Part shown: positions 12,741 through 24,149 of the stretch, in pieces
Numbering within the stretch: the first letter of the stretch is position 1
Layout of the letters: every line of letters begins with the position of its first letter
Assembly (NCBI GenBank): GCA_014925825.1
Contig: JACGCK010000042.1
Location: 62,001-126,000 of the forward strand
Direction: 5' to 3'
Length of the DNA stretch: 64,000 nt
From: Pholiota molesta
Taxonomy: Eukaryota > Basidiomycota > Agaricomycetes > Agaricales > Strophariaceae
Position numbers and translations under genes: made by a program
The notes under the pieces: model-generated
What the model saw: only the letters and a program-made list of their open reading frames with translations
Databases searched by the model: none
Told to the model about the DNA's origin: nothing

Positions 12741-12748
12741 CCTTTATA
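12741..12748 (-). promoter_or_regulatory. TATA box of the ice-binding protein gene
   Basis: On the minus strand the bases read TATAAAGG, 70 nt before the ATG. With the usual spacing this predicts a leader of about 40 nt. Confidence 0.6.
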
Positions 12749-13415
12749 CGATTTGAGATTTCTGTAATCCGTCTCAGGACTAGTTGTCATCGTCATCGCA
12801 TTACGCTGGTTATTCGCAGTAAACTATTGAGTGAAGGGCCTATTGAAGTGCCCAGTCTCTACTCCGTCACCGGAATCATCATACAACATCATCGTCGCAA
12901 AAAACTTTGAAGTTTGCGGTAAAACGTTTCTCGGAAAGTTCCAGTTGGTCCGACGGTGTTAGCATCTTTTCACTTTTATTAAGGCACCCGAGTACCTTTT
13001 TACGCGAACAGAAAGCGTGTTGGACCAAGTCCCGCAATGGGCGCTAAAACTCCTTTTTTCGCCATAGCTAGGCGTGATGCGTCATTGATCTATAATCCAG
13101 TGTAAGAAAATAATCTAAAAATGTATCTGGCGGGAAAAATAGTCTCATATAGGCCACATTTACCAAGCCCCGGGAGCTTCCTTTGCATGGCATCTTCAAT
13201 GAAGACGAACAACCCCCGTGGAGTGAAGTCAGAACGAGTCATCGGTACACTGCTTCTGACTTGAATTTACATGATACTCCACTCAGGCAGTCGTCCGACC
13301 TTGGCGTCCAAGTTGACTCTTGTTGGCGATGGAATATGACGGTAGCCCAGCCCAGCCCACCGCATCTTAACAAACTCTTTGCAAACATGTCAAACCTCTA
13401 GCGTCTGGCGGGTAT

Positions 13416-13456
13416 AGGCGTTAAACGTTAAATGTTTAACGCCTAACGTTAAACCT
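13416..13456. repeat. Perfect 11-bp inverted repeat with a third arm (AACGTTAAAC palindrome)
   Basis: Arms AGGCGTTAAAC (13416-13426) and GTTTAACGCCT (13434-13444) are exact reverse complements separated by 7 nt. A further AACGTTAAAC follows at once. It lies in the spacer between the ice-binding protein promoter and the permease 3' end. Confidence 0.6.
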
Positions 13457-13854
13457 GGATGACCTAGAACACTGCAACCAGACAGGAATGCAATATAGTA
13501 ATGCAGAGGGCGTATCGGTATTCTGAAGCTTGACAATCGATATCTAAACTCATCGGACCTGGACCAAAGTACCAATTTGCAGCCATGAATTTTGGTATAC
13601 TCGAGGTATATGGTTGGTGAATTATAGGAAATAGCGAAGATGAAGGAAGCAATCTAGCGAAAGGAACAATAAATAAAAATACAACGCATCCGAAAGCAAC
13701 AGTTAACATCGCCTCCCTCGCCCAAACAAAATGTCCCAATAGATAAATCCAAGATGAGAGAAGAAGAGCGATGCAGGTATCAGAAGAAGTAGTCAGACGA
13801 TGAATATTTTTTTGCCGTGGTTCGGAAAAGTTCACCGCTCGCCCATCCGCCCGC

Positions 13855-15879
13855 TCACGTCCGCTTCACCCGCTTAAAAACATACCGCACCAGCCCATCC
13901 TTCCCCACCTGCTCCACCCTTCGCAGCCGGTACCCGCCCGCCCACGGCAGCACCCGCGCCCACACCGCCCAGTACACCAGCCCGATCCCGAACACCGCCC
14001 AGCCCGCCACCCCCGTCGTCCAGTACGGCAGGCTCGTGTACGGCGCGTCCCCCGGCGGCGGCCGCGTCAGGGGCACGACGAAGAGGAAGACGTTGACCGC
14101 GCCGAAGAAGAGCGCGGCGAGCAGGGAGGGCAGGGGCACGCGCGGCCAGTCGGGGTATGGGAAGAAGTGGAGGTAGATGATGCCGAACGAGATGGCGGCG
14201 TTGATGACGGAGAGGGGGTACGAGATCTGGGAAAGGAAAGCCGAGTGAGGAGGTGGGCGGCGAACAGAGACGGAGGATGGGACTTACGACATTGATGACG
14301 AAGTTGTAGGCATCGCCTGGAGGAAGAGCGAATATGACGATGAGGCAGATAATCCAGTCTGAATGCAAATGTAAGATATATGAAGAACAAAGTAAAGGAG
14401 AATACTCACGAAGTGCAAGGCCAGCAAGAGGTGCGTTGAAAGGACGATTCGACCCCCAGAACTTGCCGAACGGAAGAATACCCTCGCGTCCTAGTTCCTG
14501 ATTCACACGACCTTGGCTGAATATCTATTTTCGTAGAATATTGAACAACCGCGACGAACAAACACCACAAATAGCACGTACCACAGAGAGAACATTTCCC
14601 AGAGCAGAAAGTGCCACGAAAACAGACAATGCGCGTTCAGCTCTCGGGCCATAGACATTCCTGAACAGCAGCGCGGCGACCAATCGTCCCGAACCCGTAA
14701 TCTCTTCCTTGGTGGCACCCGCAAAATAGGCGATGTTCGCGAGAAGATACAGGATGGTGACGACTCCGATGGCAAGTGGGCCTGCGATGCGGATCGTGCG
14801 CTTCGGGTTCTTTACTTCAGCAAGAGCGTAGTTGACATTGCTGAATCCGATGTATGACCAGATGACCTGGAAAAATGATGTCAACAAACCACGTTCCCTT
14901 AAACAAACAAAAAAAAATGAGCCTACGTTATACAAGCTCAAGCAAAACGACGAAGCGCTCGCAGTAGTGCCTTCGAACGCGTGCGTGAAATTATGGGGTC
15001 TATCGACTTTCGTGTGTCCGCCCAGAGCAACGAAGCCGGTAATGACGACGATCAGGAGCACAAGGATCTTGAACACGCCGAGGAAGTTTTGAAGCCGCAG
15101 CCCCCATTTCAGCGCGAGACCATGTAGGAGGAGGGCAAAGGTAATGCACGCGAAACCGACAAGGCGGAGTGTCCAACGGCCGGGGTTTACGTTGGCAGCG
15201 AGCAGGATGTATTCTCCGAATACTAGAGAGTTACCGGCGGCCCATGCTAAGGGGAAATAAGAATGTGAGTTTAGGCGTGAATATAAGCTGTTTTGGAAAG
15301 TACGCACCCAGCAAGACTCCATTCGCAGCAAATACCGATGTGATGAGAAACTTAGGTTTCCTGAACAAATATTCGAGGTAGTTCTTCTCTCCTCCGTTCT
15401 TGGGGACAGCCTACGTCAACAAGATTGTTGATGAGCATAAATATTGCAGAAGAGGAATGTAGGACGCACCGATCCCCAAACTATATACACTTGCATTCCT
15501 GCAGAGGCGATGATGGCGCCAATCACCCACATAAATCTAGTTATACGTCAACTTGCGTACGTCGAAAGTGTGAAACTTGATGCTCACAATGATAGACCAA
15601 CGCTTCCACTGAGACTCAATATTGAACTCGGCGTCGCGAAAACTCTGCGAGTGAAAGAAAGGTCAGACCAAGGCAAATCGACGCGTTGAAGAGAATCACT
15701 CGCCCTGTGCCGATAATACGATTGAAGATGATAAACACAGCAGAAAAGATGCCAATTTGGCGGCGCTCATGATTCGGTACGACGTCTTCGTGATGAAAGT
15801 TGATGTTGTCATCGGATGTCACTTCGACGCTGACATTGTAGTCTTTTAGCGACGACTTCTCCGCCTCTATGCTGGACAT
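13855..15879 (-). CDS. Amino-acid permease, Mup1-like (high-affinity methionine permease type, APC superfamily)
   Basis: ATG at 15879 (MSSIEAEKSSLKD). A polar N-terminus leads to RRQIGIFSAVFIIFNRIIGTG, then VFATPSSILSLSGSVGLSL. This GTG.FATPSSIL motif is the first-helix substrate/ion site of Mup1-type permeases. Following exons give WVIGAIIASAGMQVYIVWGS, VPKNGGEKNYLEYLFRKPKF, NSLVFGEYILLAANVNPGRW, LVLLIVVITGFVALGG, WSYIGFSNVNYALAEVKNPK, GRVNQELGREGILPFGKFWG, PSLLAALFFGAVNVFLFVVP and a basic tail YVFKRVKRT. Several helix-sized segments fit the usual 12-TM fold. The expected role is proton-driven uptake of methionine or related amino acids at the plasma membrane; the substrate is inferred. The junction after IIGTG seems to use a GC-AG intron. 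Two broken copies lie at 9940-10830 and 46865-47975. The upstream in-frame Met at 15945 is less likely as start. Confidence 0.92.
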
Positions 15880-17581
15880 GGCGCTCCAGAGACCGGAAAG
15901 GAAAAAAGGAAGAAACGAGGGGCGCGCGACTGGGGCAGAAAGCAAGAGAAAGGAAAGCGGTGGAGGACGTATGTATAATCGCCCCCCATGGCGCGCATGT
16001 CATCAGAATGGCGAGCTTTGCGCTCAATGAGCATATTCATTGTGCCGTGGAGCGACCAAGGGGGTGCCAAGGGGTAGCGCACAGAAAACTTATGGTCAAG
16101 ATCGGCGGAACATCAATCATCACCCCGCCGGCAGGGCGGAGTTTCGCTCAAAACCGATAATTTCGGCAGAATTATGAATATCTTCAGCCAAGTTCAGGAG
16201 AGCGTCTAGTTACAGCTCGTGGACCAAGCAGTGAACTGCAGTGGAACGTCAGTATGCATTGTACTTAACCATGAAATCTATATCGGATAGCAACGGTCTG
16301 CACGCATCTGATTTCGCAGAATGATGGTCCGGTAGTTTCTGGATAACGCCATCCTACGCCGAATGACGCTCCCTCATGTACCAATATGTGCCTGGAATTT
16401 GGCCAATGCTCAAGCGCTCAATGCTGAGTGGTGAGAGGAGGTGAGAGGCTATGAGGGTCCAGTAGTAGACCTTACTGACTTGGCCCAGCCAAGTAAACGG
16501 AAGCAGACTCGTAGTTGACTCATAAGGAACAACGTAAACACTTTGACTCCGCGTTTAAAATTGGGAGCGCATCGTACACAGCCACCGTGGTGGGCGCCTA
16601 ATTATCACAACTGAAGTCATTCATTTAACCAAAGCTAGCAATTGCTCACCGGAGTTGTAGTAAACGAGAAATACGACGATGTCGGGTAATCAACCACTGA
16701 GATACGTAGAGATACGTGTGCTTAGGTTTACAGAAGTTGTATGATATCGAAACATACCTAAAAAGGATTTCTCTCCAAATATCACAGGTGCGCTGAAACT
16801 TCTTGGCCCTTAGGGGTGATAGTACACCGATGTTGACTGAATGCATATTTTATCGACCGCATAATCTCCGACATACTTACTGGATCAGTGCTCGCCGTAG
16901 ATGCCGCCAACCTCTCAGGCTCAAGTTGTCTGCGTACAAAGATAACGTTAAGGCTTCCGACGGTCTTCTGAAGTTCCGATGAACCTAGACTCAAATCCAA
17001 GCACTTCGACATGTATAAGTTCAATCAAATGACGCATTAGCGGGGTAGCACAGCACGGCGCCCATCTTTGCATCGACATCCGTGGGTTGATTATTACTGT
17101 CACACACAGCGGGGAACTTGGAAGCCCCTGTCAGCTTTGACGGGCGCTTGATCTGCCCTGTCCTTCTTGAGGCATTTAAGGTGGAGGTATTTAAGGTGGA
17201 GAAAGGGCAAGGCCCAAGGGATATGTCACGCGATACATATCTATATCGAGCTTGTGGTTGAGGCTTCTTCACCTAGATTTGCGGATGCCTCTTTTGACAT
17301 CAGCTCCGAATTAAACTGGAATGATGCGTATTCTGTCATTGGTAGTAGTCTTAATGCAAGAGACGTAAATTTTTGGGATTCTTAGGTGAGCTATACTTGT
17401 GGAATAATTACAGCAATAGATACAGACTGTGTTGGAACTTGATACATCCAGCGCTACAGAATAATACAAGTCAATCATCCGGTCAAATAAGCGATTTTGT
17501 AACCACAGTATTCATCAGTACGCTGGTCATTCCTGGCTCTAACTCCCGCTTTCCATCCTGTAGGCAGTGGGTATATTACGT
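15880..17581. other. Intergenic, no gene seen
   Basis: 1.7 kb with short frames only. Poor matches and frequent stops on both strands; no motif recognised. Confidence 0.45.
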
Positions 17582-19415
17582 TTAGCGCACCATATTTGTT
17601 GAGAGAAGACAAATGCGAACCTCGAGTTCATGCCTATCTTCGGGAGAGCTCTGTGATCGAATAGCGTAGAGCCCCGGCTTGATTCGCGAATTGGTCAAGT
17701 TGTCGCTTAGCTGAACAGATGAGACTCCGAGATGTTTCTCTTTGAGATGGTCCCTGCTATTCAGCCTGTGAGAATAGTGACGCTGATTAGAAATTCGTTA
17801 TGCTGGTCAGAGATATACGGGCATCATACATTGCGACTACAGCGACAAAGTCTTAAATTAGCACAATTTTTGGATGTTCGCCAATGGCCACTCACAAAAC
17901 GTATTGACATAGAGCTTTGCGACGTTTATATGGAAGGCCATCCTACAGTGATTTTTTAAGCGGTCGAATTTTCCGAGCTACCAGAAGTATCCTACCATGT
18001 TAGGTCTGTCGGAAGCGCGTAGAACGAAATGACTAGCAGGGTCTGCGTTAAGGTCACCAGAAGACCTCGCGTCATAATCACTCTCATAAGTGCATCGAGC
18101 AGAGAATTCGTCCTGATTCGGAATTTGGTTTAGTCTTATAACTTAAACCTTGGACAAGCTGTTCCAAAAAAATTAGGAGCTTACCGTTTGATACCGCCCC
18201 GTGCAGACTTCAGGAATATACACATGGCAATTGTCGCGAGAATATCAGCTAGGGCGCTAAATCCTTTAGAAAATCCGAATGCGATCTAATTCGTTAGAGA
18301 AATGAGATGTGATTACTTCCCTTCTAGTAATGTCAGAATCTACCTCAAAGACATGGTTTCTATTTGAAAGAACGCCATGTGTGAAGACGCTCATTGATGT
18401 AACGCAAGCTGGACATAATCAAACTCGGGAGGAGTAGAAGCAACGCGGCACGCACCTATACCCCCAGCTAGCGAGATCAAGCTCAGTGCTCCCTACATTT
18501 TTACGTTAGGAGATGTGAGAAAAAAACCAGGGGAGAAAACTCACTATGCTGGCGATTATAGACCAATGGCCTTGTCCGAACCTCTTAGCTGAAGTCATCT
18601 TTAGAAGATGCGTATGACATGAAAGCCAAGGAACGTGCCTCCAATGAGCTGATATACGAAGTACATCTGGGAGCTAATAGAACACAATACAGCATATTAA
18701 ATTTGCTATTTGGACGTATATGAGTAGTACAACGTACATCACAGTTATAATCGATGCAATCATGCATTCGGCCGTCAACTCCCTTAGAAATATAGATCGT
18801 ATTTCAGCGCTTGTAAAGGAGCCTCCAGCAAATTTGATAAATATTTACTTACCAGGGTATAAACGATAGACGGAACAATGATCCGAATTGAGGAATCTGC
18901 CCACAGATAATTAGTTATTCACCGACTTCTTGCTGTAGCGAGTAAGGCTATTACATACCAGAAAGTAGTATATCGAGTATGCCACCAGTGCAGAGTCAAC
19001 GAAATCGAGTACGCTATTAAGTAGCCATTCAATAAGAATAAGAAACATAAATTAGCTACGAATAGTAGCACGCACATCATAAAGGCTGCCTGTAACACAA
19101 GTTTTATGAGGTTCAAATCTCACAACGCGAAGGCCTGAAACAACTTACCAGTAACTTGAGCTGTAGTCGATCTTTCGATCTAACGAAGAAAATATATGCC
19201 TGAACGACTGATACTCCACCAAATCTATTGAAAAGGAGCCATGTTACTTGCTTGCTCGCATTATATGATCAAGACTGACAGGAGAGATAGCACAAATCCT
19301 ATGAAATCAGGTACTTCGTCAAAATTGGAGGCGTAGTGAGTTTAACATACTACATACCCCAATAGATAGGCGAAAATGGGTTGGAAATATCCACAAATGC
19401 AGCGGTAGAGGCCAT
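17582..19415 (-). CDS. DUF6534-type seven-TM membrane protein
   Basis: ATG at 19415 reads MASTAAFVDISNPFSPIYWG. Spliced exons follow: RFGGVSVVQAYIFFVRSKDR, then AAFMIVLDFVDSALVAYSIY, YFL-IPQFGSLF, LTAECMIASIITV, YFVYQLIGGTFLGFHVIRI, GALSLISLAGGI, IAFGFSKGFSALADILATIA with MCIFLKS, a loop TNSLLDALMRVIMTRGLLV, LTQTLLVISFYALPTDL and MAFHINVAKLYVNTF, then LNSRDHLKEKHLGVSS and a polar tail to a stop at 17584-17582. The pattern (one helix per small exon, conserved AKLYVNT...LNSR near the C-terminus) is that of the large basidiomycete DUF6534 family of GPCR-like topology and unknown function. At least eight introns of 45-75 nt are needed. Some middle exon borders are uncertain, and I cannot exclude a damaged splice site. 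Confidence 0.78.
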
Positions 19416-20821
19416 GGTGATACCTTGAGGTCTAAGAGACAGGATAGGCTCAACGGCACCCTTATGTATTTAAATGAAATAATCTGTTATGCACATCTGT
19501 TGATATGTACGTAGTGCTTGTAACGGGTCTAGTGTATTTTCATATTAGGAACAAACAAGAGGTAAAAAAAGACTACCTCCGGCCCTCCGCGTTGCAGATC
19601 TCGCTGTTCTCAATGCCCGTCGACTGTTCATGGCAGAAGCTTATCCGACAAACGCTTCTCACTGGAGTGTCTCGCTTACTAAAAGCTATGTACATGTACG
19701 ACGTATACGCACTGTTTGGCAGAAATTTGCCTATGCGACGTTTCAGTGCCCTAGAGGCGAACACCGGAGCGGGTGGGGGGTGGGTTTCTGTCGGGAAGAT
19801 TTTTATCGAGTAGTGGGCTGTGCCACATTCCCAAAGAGTGGATATGGATTCCCAAAATATCGATGAGCGCTTCAGCGCTCACGCTGTTGTCCGTGGATGA
19901 AGGTTGAGCGGTAGACATGTTGTGGTTCTGATCAACGTGTTGTAGTCCTAAGTCCACACCAGGTCCACACCGTCATCAATTGTACGGTAGCCTGAGAAAT
20001 TTTGTACTATTAATAACTTGAACAAGTGGCGCGGAGACTTCGAACTATAAACTGCAGCCTCAGGCTCTCATGCCACCATGTTCGAGAGCCTGCACGTCTG
20101 CCGGATAGAGCGAAAAAAGTTGAAGGAAGACAAAAGATCTTGAGTAGCACTATCCAGGTTCAATCAATTTGTTCAATCTCTACGAATTACTTCGGAGCTC
20201 AATTCAAGCCGCAAATTGAGGATAAGTCTCTAGCCGAAATTAAGCGCCCAGCGATCAAACGTTCAACAAATAGTTGCGGTATAGGTGCCCAAGATGCTCA
20301 CCACTACTCGACCTTCGGGAGTTTCATTCTTTCACGCGTCGACGTCGGAAGTTGGCTTGCACAATGAAAGTGGGTGGAAGGTCAGTCATATGGTGTCGAT
20401 GCTCGCTGTTACCCGGCTGGAATGGAGTTTCATGTAACGCGGGAATCTTACGAAAACGAATTTTCATATCTAGAAGAAGAGCTTCCAATTCTGATTCTAA
20501 CTCCATATTGATGATAGACGATAGGGTATGTAAGCTTGTGTGCGCCCTCTTTGTGCCCAAAACCTGTCAAATGCAGATCAGATGACTGAAGGCTGTTGCA
20601 TACCAGTGCATACCCGTGACCAGGATCTGTCGTTGATCTGTCGCCCCGCAAAGTCTCGCCCTCAAATTTTCAATTGGTCTCCCAACGGTCAAGATCAAGA
20701 GATCATAAGAAGTCCCTGGTCGGGATTCGAGATTGAGTATATAGGGCCCTAAGAGCTGAGCATCTCCTGGACCTTACAGTGAAAGCTGTTCATTCCCACT
20801 TGATACATTACAATTGCCAGT
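19416..20821. other. Intergenic, no gene seen
   Basis: Several short open frames lie on both strands without recognisable domains. The last 100-200 bases are presumably the promoter of the peroxiredoxin gene. Confidence 0.45.
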
Positions 20822-21851
20822 ATGCCCTCTTTGCGTCTCGGAAACACCGCGCCAGACTTCGAAGCTCAGACTACAATTGGGCCTATTAAATTTCATGATT
20901 GGATCGGCAACTCTTGGGTATGCCCCTTTGAATCATCGTCAATTTGTCAATGCTCTTAATCTAAGCGTTTAACTATTTCTGCTAGGCAATATTGTTTTCT
21001 CATCCCGGGGATTTTACGCCCGTTTGTACCACTGAACTCGGAGAGGTCGCTCGTCGTGCCGCAGATTTTGCGAAACGCAACGTCAAAGTTATTGGTATAT
21101 CTGCCAATAGCCTCGATGACCATGAGAAATGGGTAAAGGACATCAATGAATACGGCTCCAAAGTCGAGCATACAGATGTTCAATTTCCAATTGTATGTCC
21201 TTTCCGAGGATTAATATTACCGTGACGAGGCGCTAATCAGCGTTCTGTTTAGATTGCCGACGCTGATAGAAAGATCTCCACTTTGTACGACATGTTGGAT
21301 GAGCAAGACGCCACCAATCGTGACGCGAAAGGTCTCCCGTTCACTGTGAGGATAATATTAATTTTGGCATTGTGCCTATCCTGGAGCTTTGTTTTGTTTT
21401 CTTACTCAGATTCGGACCGTGTTTGTAATCGATCCCAAGAAGACTATTCGCCTGACCTTGGCTTATCCTGCTTCTACTGGTCGCAACTTCGACGAAATTT
21501 TACGGTGGGTACTCAAAGAATAATACAAGAGGAGTTATTGATTAACTATTTCTCCAGCGTTGTTGATTGTAAGGAATTTTTGGCATCAGCGATGATTATT
21601 TTGCTAACAATGGGCGCCTCCTAGCTCTCCAAATCGGTGATAGAAATCGCGTCACTACTCCTGTCAACTGGAAGAAGGGTGAAGATGTGATTGTCCATCC
21701 ATCGGTAACCAATGACGAAGCGAAAACGCTCTTCCCAGAGTATAAACAACATCTTGTGAGTCTTCGAACTAGAAATATAAATTCTGAAAGTGCTTACAAG
21801 ACTGCTTTGCTATAGCCGTACCTTAGAACGACGCCTCTTAAGGTTGAGTGA
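20822..21851 (+). CDS. 1-Cys peroxiredoxin (Prx6 / yeast Prx1 type)
   Basis: ATG 20822; six or seven exons. The spliced protein begins MPSLRLGNTAPDFEAQTTIG, then WAILFSHPGDFTPVCTTELG with the peroxidatic Cys in PVCTTE. It continues RNVKVIGISANSLDDHEKWV, FPIIADADRKISTLYDMLDE, TVFVIDPKKTIRLTLAYPAS, TGRNFDEILRVVDSLQ, PVNWKKGEDVIVHP and the C-terminal LPYLRTTPLKVE. The AhpC/TSA core followed by the 1-cysPrx_C domain, with no second conserved resolving Cys, marks the Prx6/Prx1 class, which reduces hydrogen and lipid peroxides. No clear mitochondrial presequence is present, so a cytosolic site is likely. Length (about 220 aa) is normal for the family. Highly conserved and surely functional. Confidence 0.97.
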
Positions 21852-22600
21852 TTACACTAAGTACAGGAGACAAACGTGAAATTAGTCAAGTAAATGTTAT
21901 TCCTGAGTCGTCGCATATAAGATTGATAAATGAAATGTGTTACTTTGTTATGAGCAAGGAACTTGAAGACGTGGTGTGCCTGAGAAGGTTGTGCGCTTGG
22001 GAGCTGCTTGGGAGTCTTGATGACAGAAAAACGGATCAGTTGATGAAGTCAACGAAGACAAACAGCGGTGGGAATTCTCTGGAATTCTGTTGACTGCGTT
22101 TCTGCAATGTTACTTCGTTGGTCCCTGGTTGCTTCCTTGTTCCCTCCAAGTTCCCTGCGTCGTTCAACATCGACGTTAATTTGGTGCGCTTTTGTAAATA
22201 TTCTATCTCGTACTTTGCTTATAGACAATATCTCGCAACAGTATTGACAGCCATATTCACCATGTTGACTCCTGACATTGACGACGTACGCAATACCTTG
22301 TTTTTCCCTTGCTGAAGCCATGGTTCTTGTCCTGCACTACAAGAATATTGGTATTGGCTGGTGTAACCGCCGACTGTGGTCGTTGTCAATGTTACTCTCA
22401 GATTCCCTGACAAGGCGAACAAAGGTCGTGTCCCGTCAAGTCTTTCATATATAAATCGCCTGGTTGTGAGCGCTTCAAGTTTCATCTCAGCTTCAACTTT
22501 TTGGCTTCAGAAATTTGCTTCTCATCGCCTCTGTGATGCAGCTTCCCTATTTTTCGGATGGAACTCCTCACAGTGCCGGCCAGTGCGTATTTGATACGTT
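21852..22600. other. Intergenic, no gene seen
   Basis: Between the peroxiredoxin stop and the start of the next long frame. Upstream exons of the following gene could lie here but I could not join any with confidence. Confidence 0.4.
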
Positions 22601-24049
22601 ATGAAAATTTTTGTTACGTGCTCATTTCAACTCAGGCCGTCGAACCCCCAGCTGCTTCCATCACCTCATCTTGACGGTCTCGTTGGCCACCTTCAAGATT
22701 TATCTAGTGGTTGGTTGGCCGCACCATCTCCCCATCGATCTGTTCAATTTCACCAGGTAGACCCGGATCATGAACTGATGCGCGGAAGTTTCAACTACAT
22801 CGAAGACCCTATCCCATCGCATTTCATTCAAGCTTCTCAAGAGCAGGTCGATTACAGAGGCTTAATGGATACCAACCGGCTTCATCACCCAACCAATACC
22901 TACGATTGGATCCATCTCTTATCACCTACATTGACACCTTCCGAGACGATTGGTGATCTGCCTCACACGCCCCCATCCCGCTCTCAGCGGCCCTACCATT
23001 GCGCGATTTCTCGGGATGCTCCACCATTGTCTCGGATCCAACTTTCACGTCCACTCTCAATCACACCACCAGCATATTCTACTCCACCGCTTCTTGCTAG
23101 ACCTATCTGGCCTTCTCCTGCGTCTTCCGCCGGAAATGCAGGGCAATCTCCTCGGTTCTCAGTGCAGTGTTCTAGCCCTCAGCATACCTCTCCATCGCAA
23201 CAATTCCTTGCGGCCTCTGGTGATCTTCGTACGGCCCTCACATTTACGACTGCGGATCTGTGGATGAGCGAAGCTTCTCATATCACGCGTTTGCAGGAAT
23301 ACCTCGACAAGCAACCGCGATGGTCGACCGACAACGCACTAGAGATCTGCACGAGCCGAGACGTTCTGAATTATGGCGAAACTGTACAGAATACCTTCCG
23401 GCATATCAAGGGGTTTTTACAGCGCTTCTCTAGCATTTCCATCTCATTGAGAAATGAACCCGACTCACCAAATCCCAGTGCTCTAGGGCTGATGTTCGAC
23501 GCCACTGACCACTGTAGTCCACGAGCTGTTATCGATTTGGAAAGCGCTGTAAATCTGAAGGAATTTCGTTGGCAGGGTTCTGCTGTCTCGCTGACTCAAA
23601 TCATCACGGGTCTCCCAAAAAGCAACATCGCCGTTTTACGCATGATCGACTGTCAGATATCTCTTGATGATGCGACTACCATCGTGAAGTCCTTTCCTAA
23701 CCTCCAAGTTTTGGAGATAGACATGATCGATGACCATACGGACAACGTGCTCCATCTGAGTCCATTGTTGAGCCCGACTTTGGCTGGTTCTAGCAAGATC
23801 GATCGCTTGAAGATTACTTCGTCCGCTCCTTTACAAAGATTCCTCCAGGATATCAAATTTCTGGAGTCCAACACAAGCGTGAAGAGCATCCAATTGATTC
23901 CCTACGGTATCAGGGGTGATATTCTTCCTGACATGAAGATTTTGGAGAGCAGATTGTCCTTCGAGTTCGCAAGTAGCAGATTTTCTGTACCGCCAGCACA
24001 TGTGATTAGTACCTTCACCAGGAATATTACAATTTGCATCATTCTTTAG
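22601..24049 (+). CDS. Hypothetical protein with LRR-like C-terminal half (F-box/LRR-protein-like)
   Basis: One uninterrupted frame of 482 codons, the longest in the window. The first 200 residues are rich in Pro, Ser and His and look disordered. The second half has leucine-spaced strands such as NLKEFRWQGSAVSLTQIITG, IAVLRMIDCQISLDDATTIV, FPNLQVLEIDMID and SLQFLQ-like repeats. This is the texture of fungal F-box/LRR proteins, though I see no F-box. The first Met in frame is 22601, but the N-terminal 10-15 residues are not convincing, and the true start may be at a later Met (for example the one in DHELMRGSF) or in an upstream exon. The function is unknown. Its 3' end converges with the uricase 3' end 100 nt away. 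Confidence 0.65.
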   Translation: MKIFVTCSFQLRPSNPQLLPSPHLDGLVGHLQDLSSGWLAAPSPHRSVQFHQVDPDHELMRGSFNYIEDPIPSHFIQASQEQVDYRGLMDTNRLHHPTNTYDWIHLLSPTLTPSETIGDLPHTPPSRSQRPYHCAISRDAPPLSRIQLSRPLSITPPAYSTPPLLARPIWPSPASSAGNAGQSPRFSVQCSSPQHTSPSQQFLAASGDLRTALTFTTADLWMSEASHITRLQEYLDKQPRWSTDNALEICTSRDVLNYGETVQNTFRHIKGFLQRFSSISISLRNEPDSPNPSALGLMFDATDHCSPRAVIDLESAVNLKEFRWQGSAVSLTQIITGLPKSNIAVLRMIDCQISLDDATTIVKSFPNLQVLEIDMIDDHTDNVLHLSPLLSPTLAGSSKIDRLKITSSAPLQRFLQDIKFLESNTSVKSIQLIPYGIRGDILPDMKILESRLSFEFASSRFSVPPAHVISTFTRNITICIIL

Positions 24050-24149
24050 CTTTCGATGCAACTACTGCAATGGCTTTCTCCCCCTGTCGTTCAGTTCCTG
24101 TGTCATCATACAAAATAGTTTGTACAGTCGCTGGTATACAACATATCAT

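Noticed and set aside
19100..19130. TpsiC-like 'GGTTCAAATC' as part of a tRNA
   Set aside because: No acceptor stem or anticodon arm could be folded around it, and it sits in an intron of the DUF6534 gene.
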